DNA of 42,686 nt from JAJTGZ01 sp964403525 (GCA_964403525.1 CAYOGE010000031.1:1-42686), one strand, 5' to 3'; numbered from the stretch's first letter, positions 1 to 8,779 are shown. The notes: generated from the letters alone by a model not told the origin. Translations and numbers: made by a program.

Positions 1-218
1 CGCGCAACCCGATCATGCGCCGTACGCGCACGAGTTTTTTCGGGGTTCCGTATGATAGGTTCGATGGCCGGTTTTTCGTTTACGGTTCCCCCCCCCGCTC
101 AGCGCACCGGGCAGGGCCGCGCTGCATGACCTTGCAGCCGCAACCCCGCCCGCCTGTCCGCTGCCCGAACACTTCCCTTCCACTCAACCCCACGCCCCAA
201 CAGGCCGATAACAGTGCC

Positions 219-1853
219 ATGTCAGCACTCCGCGTCCCCGGCGACAACCCCTCCCCAGCCCTCGCACTCAAGCGCCCAGACGTTGGGCCCATGGGCCTGC
301 CACGGACCGGACTTGTCCTCATCGGCACCACTTCAACCGTGCGTGCTCTTGCCGCCCAACTCGCCGGCTGGCGCGAAGCCGTTATCCCCGTCGGCTGCAT
401 CCTCATCAACCGGTTCGATGCCTGCCGCAGCTCCGGCTACAGCGACGACTCAATGGCCGGCGGAATCCTCCCCCCGTTGCTTGGCTTCAGCGACGAGCTG
501 ATCGGCCTCCAGGCCAAGTACCGCTTCAAAGCCGCGATCGTTTCGATCCCCGCGTCGATGCAGACGCAAACGCGCCGCATCCGCGCGCTCCTCCAGCAGC
601 TCACAATCGCCGAGCGCTTCGTCCCCACCTTTGAGGACCTGCTCGCCCCGATCCAGACCGGGCCCGGCGCCCAGGCCGCCGCTGGCCTCCGACCGACCAT
701 CGACGTCGCCGCCCTCATCGGCCGCACGCACTGGGGTGTAGACAAGGCCGCCGTCGGTCGCATCATCAAGAACAAACGCATCCTCATCACCGGCGCCGGC
801 GGCAGCATCGGCGGTGAGCTCGCGCGCGTCGTCGCCGGCTTCGCCCCCTCGGCCGTCCTGCTCATGGAGCGCGCCGAGAACGCGCTGTTCGAGATCGACC
901 AGCAGCTTGGCCGCCGCTTCCCCGGCGTGCACCGCCAGGCCGTCCTGCACGACGTCGTCGACCAGCCCGCAACCCACCGGGCGCTCGCGCAGCTCAAGCC
1001 CGACATCGTCTTCCACGCCGCCGCCCACAAGCACGTTCCGCTGATGGAAGACCACCCAAGCCACGCCCTCACCAACAACCTCTTCGGCACACGCTCGATC
1101 GCCGACGCCTCCCTCGCCGCCGGCGTCGAGCGCTTCGTCATGATCTCCTCCGACAAGGCCGTCAACCCAACCAGCGTCATGGGCGCCACCAAGCGCCTCG
1201 CCGAGATGTACATCTCCGCCCTCGCTTCCTCCCGCGGCGTCACCACCCGCTTCAGCATGGTGCGCTTCGGCAACGTCCTCGCCAGCGCCTGCAGCGTCGT
1301 CCCCATCTGGAGCCAGCAGCTCGCCGAGGGGCACCCCGTCACCGTCACCGACCCGCGCATGACCCGCTACTTCATGACCATCCCCGAGGCCGCAACGCTC
1401 GTCGTGCAGGCCGCAGCACTCGACCAGCCCGCCGCCGCCGCCCCCGTTTACGTCCTCGACATGGGCGAGCCCATCAGCATCCTCGAGATGGCCGTCCGCT
1501 TCCTCCGCCAGCACGGATACGAGGCCGCGATCGACAGCAAGTCGATCCCCACCGCCGCCAGGCAAGACGGCTACCGCCTCCCGCAGATCGAAGACCTCCA
1601 GGACGCCGCCGCCTACCCGCTCATGTTCACCGGCGCGCGACCCGGCGAGAAGCTCCACGAAGAGCTTGCCTACAACGCCGAACTGCTCAACCCAACCGCC
1701 CACCCCGCCATCAGCCAGTGGGGACGCACCACAACCACCGACGCCGCGGCCATGCTCGCCGAGCTCGAACCCCTCCGCACCAACGCCTCCGAAAAACAGC
1801 AGGTCGTCGCCGCCATCCGCAAGTGGGTTCCCGAGATGAAGCGCGCCGACTGA
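219..1853 (+). CDS. CapD/FlaA1-like nucleotide-sugar dehydratase/epimerase
   Basis: A 544-residue protein of the polysaccharide-biosynthesis SDR family (CapD, FlaA1, PglF), which converts UDP-sugars, typically UDP-GlcNAc by 4,6-dehydration, for surface glycans. The Rossmann motif GAGGSIGGE lies near residues 190-198. SSDKAVNPTSVMGATKRLAE near residue 310 is the family signature in which the SDR catalytic Tyr of YxxxK is replaced by Met (MxxxK). HAAAHKHVPLME and RFGNVL are also typical. An N-terminal nucleotide-binding-like domain (GLVLIGTTSTVRALA) precedes the catalytic domain, but the four membrane helices usual in full-length family members are missing, so it is probably cytosolic. The frame is open upstream to position 15. 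I chose ATG 219 because the upstream stretch is low-complexity; ATG 291 is an alternative. The sugar substrate cannot be told. Confidence 0.88.
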   Translation: MSALRVPGDNPSPALALKRPDVGPMGLPRTGLVLIGTTSTVRALAAQLAGWREAVIPVGCILINRFDACRSSGYSDDSMAGGILPPLLGFSDELIGLQAKYRFKAAIVSIPASMQTQTRRIRALLQQLTIAERFVPTFEDLLAPIQTGPGAQAAAGLRPTIDVAALIGRTHWGVDKAAVGRIIKNKRILITGAGGSIGGELARVVAGFAPSAVLLMERAENALFEIDQQLGRRFPGVHRQAVLHDVVDQPATHRALAQLKPDIVFHAAAHKHVPLMEDHPSHALTNNLFGTRSIADASLAAGVERFVMISSDKAVNPTSVMGATKRLAEMYISALASSRGVTTRFSMVRFGNVLASACSVVPIWSQQLAEGHPVTVTDPRMTRYFMTIPEAATLVVQAAALDQPAAAAPVYVLDMGEPISILEMAVRFLRQHGYEAAIDSKSIPTAARQDGYRLPQIEDLQDAAAYPLMFTGARPGEKLHEELAYNAELLNPTAHPAISQWGRTTTTDAAAMLAELEPLRTNASEKQQVVAAIRKWVPEMKRAD

Positions 1854-1867
1854 CCCCGGTCTGTCCT

Positions 1868-2015
1868 GGTGCCACAGACTCCGGCCCTGCGGAGTCTGTG
1901 CCTGGCGGCCGATCCACGCAGACTCCTCGCAGAGCCGATGAGTCTGCGGCACCCGACCCATCGTCCCACCCATTCGCCCGGGTGCCACAGACTCCGACTC
2001 TGCGGAGTCTGTGCT
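1868..2015. repeat. Three copies of a CAGACTCC palindromic element
   Basis: The spacer between the CapD-like gene and dut holds three related hairpins. Copy 1 has perfect 11-bp arms CACAGACTCCG / CGGAGTCTGTG at 1873-1883 and 1890-1900. Copy 2 (arms CGCAGACTC / GAGTCTGCG, 1917-1948) lies in the opposite orientation. Copy 3 has the same perfect 11-bp arms at 1986-1996 and 2003-2013. Copies 1 and 3 are preceded by GGTGC. The same family recurs at 8671 and 12191. It is a REP-like dispersed palindrome; function unknown. Confidence 0.85.
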
Positions 2016-2078
2016 TCCCCGCGCGCCCGGCACAGGCCCCGCCCCAAGCGCCCGACGCCGAAGCCACTACCCTTGCCC

Positions 2079-2525
2079 ATGCCCTCCCCCGTCACCGTCC
2101 GCTTCAAGCGCCTCCACGCGCGCGCAGTCACCCCGCAGTACCACTCCGAGCAGGCCGCGGGCATGGACCTGGCCGCCTGCCTCGACGCCCCCGTCAACAT
2201 CGCCCCGGGCCAGATCGTCAAGATCCCCCTCGGCTTCGCCATCGCGCTGCCGATCGGCTACGAGGCCCAGATCCGCCCGCGCTCCGGGCTCGCGACCAAA
2301 CTGGGCATCACCGTCCCCAACTCACCCGGCACCGTCGACAGCGACTACCGCGGCGAGATGGTCGTTGCACTCATCAACCTCGGGCGCGAGCCGTACACCG
2401 TCGAACACGGCACCCGCATCGCGCAGATGATCGTCGCCCCCGTCAGCCACGCAACGCTGCTGGAGGTCGAAGAGCTCGACGCCACGCCCCGAGGAGCGGG
2501 CGGCTTCGGTTCAACCGGCGCCTAA
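2079..2525 (+). CDS. dut: dUTP diphosphatase (dUTPase)
   Basis: 148 residues, the normal length of a trimeric dUTPase, which hydrolyses dUTP to dUMP and pyrophosphate and so keeps uracil out of DNA and feeds dTMP synthesis. All five family motifs are visible: AGMDLAA (motif I, about residue 27), RSGLA (II), GTVDSDYRGE (III, with the catalytic Asp), RIAQMI (IV) and the C-terminal glycine-rich RGAGGFGSTG (V). The frame is open further upstream, but ATG 2079 starts the family N-terminus (SPVTVRFKRL) and the upstream part is repeat sequence. Its TAA stop overlaps the TAG stop of the convergent gene at 2522, so the two genes meet tail to tail with no spacer. Confidence 0.96.
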   Translation: MPSPVTVRFKRLHARAVTPQYHSEQAAGMDLAACLDAPVNIAPGQIVKIPLGFAIALPIGYEAQIRPRSGLATKLGITVPNSPGTVDSDYRGEMVVALINLGREPYTVEHGTRIAQMIVAPVSHATLLEVEELDATPRGAGGFGSTGA

Positions 2526-3367
2526 CCAACCGTCGTCCCAGGCAGCTTCGCCGGACTTCCGGTGCTGTTGATCGACTTCACGTGCTTGCGAACGCGGTCG
2601 AGCATGTTCCAGTACAGCACAAGCGCAACCAGCGGCCCAAGACCAACGGCGAGAAGCCCCACGGTCGAGAGCACCGGCAGAAGCCACATGTAGGTCTTTG
2701 ACCTGTTGGTGATCCAAGCATCGGGAATGCGCGAGCCGATCCACCGCGTGTAGAGCACGATCGCGAAGAACTGCGTCGCCCAGGCCGCCAGCCCCGCCAG
2801 ACTCAACAGCAGCGTCAGCCCGGTGACAAGCACACCGCCCGTCGAGCCCGCGCCGGCCGTCGCGACCGCAGGCTCCATCAGCGACATCACCAGTTGCACC
2901 ACCTGCACGCCCGCCGACGCCAGCACCGCGATGCGTGCGATCTGACGCGCCGAGTTTGGTTTCTCAAGGCCCGTGTAACCGGGGTCAGGCTCCGTGTAGA
3001 ACCAGTACCCGGCGACAAGCATCAGTGAGACTCCGACGCCCGCGATCCCGACGAGCTTTGTGACCAGCGGGTTTCCACCCGTGGCGAACACCGCCACCAT
3101 CGCAGCGATCGTGAAGATGATCTGCAGCAGGATGCCGTTGAGCACCAGCGACAGCCCCCGCGCAATCTTGGTGCGATACTCAACGCTGGCGTACTGAAGC
3201 AGGATCCCCTTGAGCGAGTCCTGCACCGGCAGCCCGCACTCCGGACACACACCCGCCGCGGGCAGACCCTGCAGGTTGTACGAACAGCCAACGCACGGCT
3301 GCACCCGGTCAACGGTTCCCGGAAGAGTCTTCGCATCAGGGCCCTGGGGCACGGCGGCTGTGTTCAT
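2522..3367 (-). CDS. Zinc-ribbon multi-pass membrane protein, function unknown
   Basis: 281 residues. Near residues 25-45 it has C-x2-C-x12-C-x2-C in the form CVGCSYNLQGLP...CPECG, a zinc ribbon. About six hydrophobic segments follow, for example LNGILLQIIFTIAAMVAVFA, VGIAGVGVSLMLVAGYWFY, the VLVTGLTLLLSLAGLAAW stretch and LLPVLSTVGLLAVGL, so it is an integral membrane protein with a cytosolic zinc-binding head. The same head is found on other proteins in this window (7278, 8935, 18893, 19456, 25379). It is monocistronic, convergent with dut and upstream of nothing obvious. I do not recognise a function. Confidence 0.8.
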   Translation of the reverse strand: MNTAAVPQGPDAKTLPGTVDRVQPCVGCSYNLQGLPAAGVCPECGLPVQDSLKGILLQYASVEYRTKIARGLSLVLNGILLQIIFTIAAMVAVFATGGNPLVTKLVGIAGVGVSLMLVAGYWFYTEPDPGYTGLEKPNSARQIARIAVLASAGVQVVQLVMSLMEPAVATAGAGSTGGVLVTGLTLLLSLAGLAAWATQFFAIVLYTRWIGSRIPDAWITNRSKTYMWLLPVLSTVGLLAVGLGPLVALVLYWNMLDRVRKHVKSINSTGSPAKLPGTTVG

Positions 3368-3428
3368 GCCCGAGAGATTACCCGATCACACAACGACTTT
3401 GGGCCCATGCCCCGCCGCCGAATTCCCC

Positions 3429-4400
3429 TCATCGCCCCGAAACCGCCGCCATCGCCGCTTTGCCGATCACCTGCTCCGCGTACGAGTTCATCGCGTCGCG
3501 CAGCTGCTCAAAGCTCTCCAGCACGTAGTAGATCGGCTGGTAGTGGTTGATCTCAAAGTTCGTGGAGCAGACCCGGTCAAGGTCGAACGGCCGCCACTCG
3601 GCCACCGGCCGCTCGGTGCAGTCGGGCGTGCCCGCCCCTTTCTTCTCCCATTGGCCCTTGAGCGAGTAGGCCGCCTCGCCGTGGCTGCTCACCAGCCCGC
3701 TGCCGTACACCTTCACCTTGCCGTCTTCCTTGATCAGCCCGAACTCCACGGTGAACCAGAAGAGCCGCCCCAGCCGCTCGATGTGCTCGGGGTCCTCGCA
3801 CAGCAGCGCCGCCCGCCCGTACGTCTGCAGGAAGTCTGCAAACACCCGCGACGCGTGCAGCGGCACGTGCCCGAACACGTCGTGGAAGATGTCCGGCTCG
3901 GGCAGGTAGTCCATCACGTCCCGCGGCCTGATCAGCACCGTCGTGGGGAACTGCCGTGCCGCCAGGCACGCGAAGAACGCTTTCGCTGGCAGGTACCCCG
4001 GCACGCCGTAGCTCGCCCAGTCGCTCACCTCACCCAGAAACCGATTGATCCCCTCGAACCTCGTCCCCTTCTTCAGCACCTCACCGCCGGCGATCGTGCA
4101 GTCGGCCTCGAGCACCTGATCGCACAGCAGCGGGATCCGGTCGCGGCTCATCCGCAGCACCGCGATCCCATCCAGAAACGTCCGGCTCACCTGCGACTCG
4201 AGCACCGTCCAGCGCCGGTCGTACAGGTCGCGCCATACCTCGTGGTCCTCGCGCGTGTACTTGTGGTACTGCTGCGTGATGTAAAACCTGTTCTGGTCGA
4301 TCTTCTCCGCCGGCATCGAAGGCGCCGCATCCGCCGCCGCCTGCGCCAACCGGGCCTCGTCACCGTCGATGATGTTGTTGTACTTGATGCTCGGCTGCAT
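3429..4400 (-). CDS. phhA: Phenylalanine 4-monooxygenase
   Basis: 323 residues of the biopterin-dependent aromatic amino acid hydroxylase family, which uses tetrahydrobiopterin, Fe(II) and O2 to turn phenylalanine into tyrosine. The iron ligands are visible: FHDVFGHVPLH gives His173 and His178, and FWFTVEFGL gives Glu219. The stretch SWASYGVPGYLPAKAFFACL and the conserved PDIFHD context support the call. There is no N-terminal ACT regulatory domain, as is usual for bacterial enzymes. It lies 122 bp downstream of purM on the same strand; the gap contains heptamer repeats rather than an obvious promoter, so co-transcription is possible but unproven. A tryptophan or tyrosine hydroxylase is less likely in bacteria. 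Confidence 0.93.
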   Translation of the reverse strand: MQPSIKYNNIIDGDEARLAQAAADAAPSMPAEKIDQNRFYITQQYHKYTREDHEVWRDLYDRRWTVLESQVSRTFLDGIAVLRMSRDRIPLLCDQVLEADCTIAGGEVLKKGTRFEGINRFLGEVSDWASYGVPGYLPAKAFFACLAARQFPTTVLIRPRDVMDYLPEPDIFHDVFGHVPLHASRVFADFLQTYGRAALLCEDPEHIERLGRLFWFTVEFGLIKEDGKVKVYGSGLVSSHGEAAYSLKGQWEKKGAGTPDCTERPVAEWRPFDLDRVCSTNFEINHYQPIYYVLESFEQLRDAMNSYAEQVIGKAAMAAVSGR

Positions 4401-4411
4401 GCGGAAGAATA

Positions 4412-4511
4412 GGGCTCAGGGCTCAGGGCCGAGTGCACAGGGGAAACCCAGCGTCCGCTCAATCTGAGGATCTCTTTCCCGCCTCGGCCCTCGGCCCTCA
4501 AACCTCGGCCC
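4412..4511. repeat. Short heptamer tandem repeats between purM and phhA
   Basis: Two small 7-bp tandem tracts lie in this spacer: GGGCTCA twice at 4412-4425 followed by GGGCCGAG, and CTCGGCC twice from 4483 followed by a third CTCGGCCC at 4504. The two tracts are partly complementary (CTCGGCCC against GGGCCGAG), so transcripts could fold back. A third heptamer tract lies inside purM at 4922. Confidence 0.6.
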
Positions 4512-4522
4512 TTTCCCCTCCC

Positions 4523-5656
4523 TCACACCTCCCGCACCTCCCCCTTCCCCTTCTCAATCACACCGATCTCATACACCTTCTCCCCCAGCTTCTTCAGATG
4601 GTCCTTCACAGCCTTGGCAAACGTCGGCCGCACGATCAGGCAGTACCCGATCCCCATGTTGAACACCCGCCGCATCTCCGCCTCGTCAACGCCGCCGCGC
4701 TCCTGCAGGAACTTGAACGTCGCAGGCACCGGCCAGCTCCTGGTGTCGATCACCGCGTCCACCTTCGGGTGCAATGCGCGGCACAGATTCCCGCTCATCC
4801 CGCTCCCGGTGATGTGCGCCATCCCCCCGATCACCTTCTTCACCTTGTACGAAGCCAGCAGCTTCAAAATCGGCTTCACATAGATCCGCGTCGGCGTCAG
4901 CAGTACCTCTCCGAGGTTCTTCGCTTTTCGCTTTTCGCTTTTCGCTTTTCCGTTCCCTTCCCCCGCCAACTCCGGATACACCTTCCCCAAATCCAGCCCC
5001 GCCTCCTTCACCACCTTCCGCACCAGCGAATACCCGTTGCTGTGAATCCCGTTGCTCGCCAGCCCCAGCACGATGTCACCAACCTCCACCCGGCACGGAT
5101 CAATCGCGCGGTCCAGATCGACCACACCCACAGCAAACCCCGCAAGGTCAAAGTCACCCGCCGCGTACACGTCGGGCATCTCCGCCGTCTCGCCCCCAAG
5201 CAGCGCACACCCGCTCTCCACGCACGCGTCGGCCACACCCTTGACGATGTCGGTGAGCATCGCCTTGTCCACCTTCGGCGTGGCGATGTAGTCCAGGAAG
5301 AAGAGCGGCTCTGCGCCCTGCACGATCATGTCGTTCACGTTCATCGCCACCAGGTCGATCCCGATGGTGTCGTACTTCTTCATGTCCGCCGCCAGCTTCA
5401 ACTTGGTGCCCACCCCGTCGGCGCACGCCACCAGCACCGGGTGCTTGTGGTTCCGCGCAAAAAGCTTCTCGTTAAAGTCCAGCCGGAACAACCCCGCGAA
5501 CCCGCCCGGGTTGTCGATCACCCGCGGCCCGTACGTCCGCCGCATCATCCCCACCAGCCCGTCGGTGAACGTGTCCTTCTCCTCTAGGTTCACGCCCGAC
5601 TGGGCGTAGGTGAGCTTGAGAGGCTTGCGGGGGCGACGCTTGGTAGAGGTGGCCAT
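4523..5656 (-). CDS. purM: Phosphoribosylformylglycinamidine cyclo-ligase (AIR synthetase)
   Basis: 377 residues. PurM closes the imidazole ring of FGAM with ATP to give AIR, the fifth step of purine synthesis. Diagnostic stretches are YAQSGVNLEEKD at the N-terminus, ACADGVGTKLKLA (ATP/phosphate binding), GIDLVAMNVNDMIVQGAEPL, LLGGETAEMPDVY, GLASNGIHSNGYSLVRK and the AHITGSGMSGNL motif. The protein is about 30 residues longer than usual, mainly because of a basic, low-complexity insert GKAKSEKRKAKN encoded by a heptamer tandem repeat at 4922-4949. I chose ATG 5656 (MATSTKRRPRK) rather than the longer frame to 5725, because AIR synthetases begin close to the YAQSGV motif. Confidence 0.95.
   Translation of the reverse strand: MATSTKRRPRKPLKLTYAQSGVNLEEKDTFTDGLVGMMRRTYGPRVIDNPGGFAGLFRLDFNEKLFARNHKHPVLVACADGVGTKLKLAADMKKYDTIGIDLVAMNVNDMIVQGAEPLFFLDYIATPKVDKAMLTDIVKGVADACVESGCALLGGETAEMPDVYAAGDFDLAGFAVGVVDLDRAIDPCRVEVGDIVLGLASNGIHSNGYSLVRKVVKEAGLDLGKVYPELAGEGNGKAKSEKRKAKNLGEVLLTPTRIYVKPILKLLASYKVKKVIGGMAHITGSGMSGNLCRALHPKVDAVIDTRSWPVPATFKFLQERGGVDEAEMRRVFNMGIGYCLIVRPTFAKAVKDHLKKLGEKVYEIGVIEKGKGEVREV
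4922..4949. repeat. Heptamer tandem repeat inside purM
   Basis: Four perfect tandem copies of CGCTTTT on the plus strand (AAAAGCG on the coding strand). They encode the Lys/Arg-rich insert in PurM. Because the unit is 7 bp, loss or gain of one copy would shift the frame, while three copies would preserve it. Confidence 0.85.
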
Positions 5657-5838
5657 GGAACGCAGGATAGTGGCCCAATCCCTCCTACTCCCGGCTCCGC
5701 GGGAGACCGTGCCTTCGGGAGCCAAGCGGACGAAGGCCGGAAGTCAAGTAGTCACGCGAAGCGTTTGCCCTTTCATGGAGCTCTGCGGCGGGCGGATGAG
5801 GGGTTCCCCATTCGCCCCTCTGTCATGAACCGATTCGG

Positions 5839-7278
5839 CTATTTTGCCCCCTCGCGCCCCTCCCCCATCTGCCGCAGCGCATCCCGAGCCGCAACTCGCA
5901 TCTCCTCCGACTCGGCCGGGCTTGCCTCGATACCCCGCAGCACCGGCACCGCCTCCTGCAGGACGGGGGTCATGTTCCGGATCACAAAGCACGCCTCGCG
6001 GCGCGACTCCACCCCACCCTCCTTCAGCCTCGGAATCCACAGCAGCCGGTCCGGCCCAGCGAACTTGTAGATCAGTTGCTGAGTTGCGTTCGTCATCGCC
6101 GCGTCGCCCCCGTCACGCAGGTGCAGGATCCTCACGCCGCACCCCTCCGGCAACGCGGGAAGTTGCTCCGCCCCCCTGCATGCCATCGCGATCTGAACCG
6201 GATTGTCCGAGGCGAGCATCGCCTTGACCTGCTCGACGCTCAGCTTGATGCGGCCGGAGTACATGCCGGCAGCCCGCTTTGCCCGTTCGGAGAACACCGG
6301 CAGGGCGCCCACCTCCTCAACAAACGGCACGACCTCGATCCCGTAATGGAACGGCGCTGTCCCTTCAAAGAGCGTCCACAGTTCTTCCCGCTCTGAATCG
6401 GTTTTCGCGTCCCGAAATGCTGTGCAGATCGCCAGCAGCCCCGGCACGTCGGCCTCAATCAGGCGGCTCTTGGCGAAGTTGGCGTTCATCCCGCTACCGA
6501 GCGACGCACGCACGAGTTCCGCAAGCGCGTCAGGGTCTTTTGACGCCGCCAGCATCTCAAAGTACTCGACGGGCGGGCCTGCCGTCCCCTTCAGGAGCGG
6601 CGCTGCCAGCTCGACCCTCCGCTTCATCGGCACCTTCATCGCGTCCAGGTACGCGATCGCCGGCCTGGAGTAAAACGGCCCCGGCTGCAGCATCAGGGCG
6701 CACGCTGCCTTCTCAACCTCTGGGTCCGCTCCTTGCTTTGACAGCGAAGCGAACGCCGCCTCCACGTCGCTAGTGATCATCCCCGTTGCCGACTTGACCG
6801 CCCTCAGCACCAGCGCCTTTGCCCCGCCCGCCACCGAGTCGATCTCCGCATCCGTTGCGATCCCCTGCGCCACGCGCATCCGCACCTCGCGCCCGTACTG
6901 CTCGGCGCCCGCCCACGCCCACAGACGCGCACCCATCGACCGCGGCAACAGATAGAGCCAACCCCCGTTCTGCAGATACGGCCGCCCGCTCAGGAACAGC
7001 CCGGCACCGACCATGACCAGCCCCGCGAACAAGGGTGCCCAGCTCCGCCTCACGCGGTGCATGTCGCGGGCCCGTCGAGCGACCGTCCCGCACTCGGGGC
7101 AAAGCGTCGTGCCGTCTTCGCGAGCCGCCGCCCCCTCCAAGGAGTACCAGCACTTGCGGCAGCGAGCCCTCCGATGGTTGCCTGCCGCCTTGTCCAGCCA
7201 CCACCCGCAGGCCAGCAAGGCGCCCCCAACCGCGATGAGCACCGTTGCGAAGAGCCACATGTACACCATGAACGTCAT
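5839..7278 (-). CDS. Zinc-ribbon membrane protein with HEAT-like C-terminus, unknown function
   Basis: 479 residues. An N-terminal hydrophobic segment (MVYMWLFATVLIAVGGALLA) is followed by a zinc ribbon, CRKCWYSLEG...CPECG, near residues 40-65, then a second membrane segment (LFAGLVMVGAGLFLSG). The remaining 360 residues are mostly alpha-helical and soluble; the tail (RREACFVIRNMTPVLQEAVPVLRG...VAARDALRQMG) resembles a HEAT or PBS-lyase-like repeat. This suggests a membrane-anchored scaffold, but that is inference. It stands alone between purM and metK, which is divergent from it by 210 bp. ATG 7278 precedes the first membrane segment. Confidence 0.75.
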   Translation of the reverse strand: MTFMVYMWLFATVLIAVGGALLACGWWLDKAAGNHRRARCRKCWYSLEGAAAREDGTTLCPECGTVARRARDMHRVRRSWAPLFAGLVMVGAGLFLSGRPYLQNGGWLYLLPRSMGARLWAWAGAEQYGREVRMRVAQGIATDAEIDSVAGGAKALVLRAVKSATGMITSDVEAAFASLSKQGADPEVEKAACALMLQPGPFYSRPAIAYLDAMKVPMKRRVELAAPLLKGTAGPPVEYFEMLAASKDPDALAELVRASLGSGMNANFAKSRLIEADVPGLLAICTAFRDAKTDSEREELWTLFEGTAPFHYGIEVVPFVEEVGALPVFSERAKRAAGMYSGRIKLSVEQVKAMLASDNPVQIAMACRGAEQLPALPEGCGVRILHLRDGGDAAMTNATQQLIYKFAGPDRLLWIPRLKEGGVESRREACFVIRNMTPVLQEAVPVLRGIEASPAESEEMRVAARDALRQMGEGREGAK

Positions 7279-7488
7279 TCGCCCAGCATAGCAGAGCCCG
7301 CTCGCTCGTCATCGTGTCCGGGTTTTTCTGGATTCGAGCCCTGATCCAGAGCTGTGAACCCCACCTCTCGCTCGCCCATCCCCCCGATAACCCACCCCCC
7401 GCCGCGGCGCGTGCCACCCCCGCCCCTCCGGTCTAACCTTGGGCCCGACTCCGTCCGATCTGGGTCGCCACCCCCTCTTGGAGCAGAC

Positions 7489-8661
7489 ATGAGCAGCCGC
7501 TTCTTCACCTCTGAATCCGTCTCGATGGGCCACCCCGACAAGGTCGCCGACCAGATCTCCGACGCGGTCCTTGACGCCATGCTGGCAGACGACCCCTACA
7601 GCCGCGTCGCCTGCGAGACCCTCTGCGCCACCGGCCTGGTCGTTGTCGCCGGCGAGGTCACCACCAACACCTACGTCGACATCCCCGAACTCGTCCGCAA
7701 GACCGTCCGCGACATCGGCTACACCAGCGGCGACATGCGCTTCGACGCAGACTCGTGCTCGGTGCTCGTCGCCCTCAACAAGCAGTCCAACGACATCGCC
7801 ATGGGCGTGGACAAGGACGGCGCCGGCGACCAGGGCATGATGTTCGGCTTCGCCTGCAAGGACACCCCCGAGCTGATGCCCCTGGCCATCCAGCTCTCAC
7901 ACCGCCTCGTCGAGCAGCAGGCCAACGTCCGCCGCGAGGGCAAGATCCCCGGCCTCCGCCCCGACGCCAAGAGCCAGGTGACCGTCGAGTACGAGAACGA
8001 CAAGCCCGTCCGCGTCGACACCGTCATCCTCTCCACCCAGCACGACAACACGTGGAACGAGCGCCAGAAGCAGCTCAAAGAGGCCGTCGTCAAGCACATC
8101 ATCAAGCCCGTGCTGGGCAAGTGGTGGAACCCGGGCATCATCACCCACGTCAACCCCACCGGCCGCTTCGAGATCGGCGGCCCCCACGGCGACACCGGGC
8201 TCACCGGGCGCAAGATCATCGTCGACACCTACGGCGGCATGGGCCGCCACGGCGGCGGTGCGTTCAGCGGCAAGGACCCCACCAAGGTCGACCGCTCGGC
8301 CGCCTACATGTGCCGCTACATCGCCAAGAACATCGTCGCCGCCGGGCTCGCCGAGCGCTGCGAGATCCAGCTCTCCTACGCCATCGGCGTCGCCGAGCCC
8401 ACCAGCATCTACGTCGACACCTTCGGCACCGCCAAGGTCAGCGAGGAGAAGCTGAGCAAGGCCGTCGCCAAGGTCTTCAAGCTCACCCCCCGCGCCATCA
8501 TCGAGACCCTCGGCCTCCGCAACCCCATCTACGGCCAGACGGCGCGCCACGGACACTTCGGCCGTGAGCCCGGCACCATCACCTACGGCAAGAAGAAGTT
8601 CAACACCTTCACCTGGGAGAAGACCGACAAGGCCGCCGCCCTCAAGGCCGCCTGCAAGTGA
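7489..8661 (+). CDS. metK: S-adenosylmethionine synthase
   Basis: 390 residues, the normal size. MetK makes S-adenosylmethionine from methionine and ATP. The N-terminal FTSESVSMGHPDKVADQISD holds the methionine/ATP site, GAGDQGMMFGFAC is the family hexapeptide region, and GGGAFSGKDPTKVDRSAAY is the phosphate-loop signature. ATG 7489 follows a plausible ribosome site (CTTGGAG) and starts exactly at the family N-terminus (MSSRFFTSESV). Nothing like a SAM riboswitch was recognised in the 210-bp leader region shared with the divergent gene. A palindromic repeat and a strong terminator hairpin follow. Confidence 0.97.
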   Translation: MSSRFFTSESVSMGHPDKVADQISDAVLDAMLADDPYSRVACETLCATGLVVVAGEVTTNTYVDIPELVRKTVRDIGYTSGDMRFDADSCSVLVALNKQSNDIAMGVDKDGAGDQGMMFGFACKDTPELMPLAIQLSHRLVEQQANVRREGKIPGLRPDAKSQVTVEYENDKPVRVDTVILSTQHDNTWNERQKQLKEAVVKHIIKPVLGKWWNPGIITHVNPTGRFEIGGPHGDTGLTGRKIIVDTYGGMGRHGGGAFSGKDPTKVDRSAAYMCRYIAKNIVAAGLAERCEIQLSYAIGVAEPTSIYVDTFGTAKVSEEKLSKAVAKVFKLTPRAIIETLGLRNPIYGQTARHGHFGREPGTITYGKKKFNTFTWEKTDKAAALKAACK

Positions 8662-8670
8662 TAGACGTCG

Positions 8671-8705
8671 GGTGCCACCGACTCCTGCTCTGAGGAGTCG
8701 GTGTC
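8671..8705. repeat. CAGACTCC-family palindrome downstream of metK
   Basis: A variant copy of the element seen at 1868 and 12191. It keeps the GGTGCCAC entry, with perfect 11-bp arms CACCGACTCCT / AGGAGTCGGTG at 8676-8686 and 8693-8703. The arms carry compensating changes relative to the other copies, which argues that the hairpin itself is maintained. Confidence 0.8.
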
Positions 8706-8749
8706 TTCGAGCGTGAGTCAACCCCTTGGCTTGCGAATCAGTTCGCCCC

Positions 8750-8779
8750 AACGCCCCGCCCTCGCGGGGCGTTTTCTTT
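8750..8779 (+). terminator. Rho-independent terminator after metK
   Basis: Perfect 10-bp stem AACGCCCCGC / GCGGGGCGTT (8750-8759 and 8764-8773) with a 4-base loop, followed by TTCTTT. It lies about 90 bp past the metK stop and is well placed to end that transcript. Confidence 0.8.

Noticed and set aside
1868..2015. CRISPR array
   Set aside because: Repeats are palindromes in alternating orientation without constant-length unique spacers, and no cas gene is present.
450..2033. Long open frame on the minus strand opposite the CapD-like gene
   Set aside because: Glycine/Ala/Asp-rich translation typical of an antisense frame in GC-rich DNA; the plus strand holds a clear conserved gene.
3210..4412. 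400-codon frame opposite phhA
   Set aside because: His/Arg/Pro-rich antisense shadow of a confidently assigned gene.
7279..7488. SAM riboswitch upstream of metK
   Set aside because: Looked for because metK is often SAM-regulated, but no recognisable conserved core or kink-turn pattern was seen.
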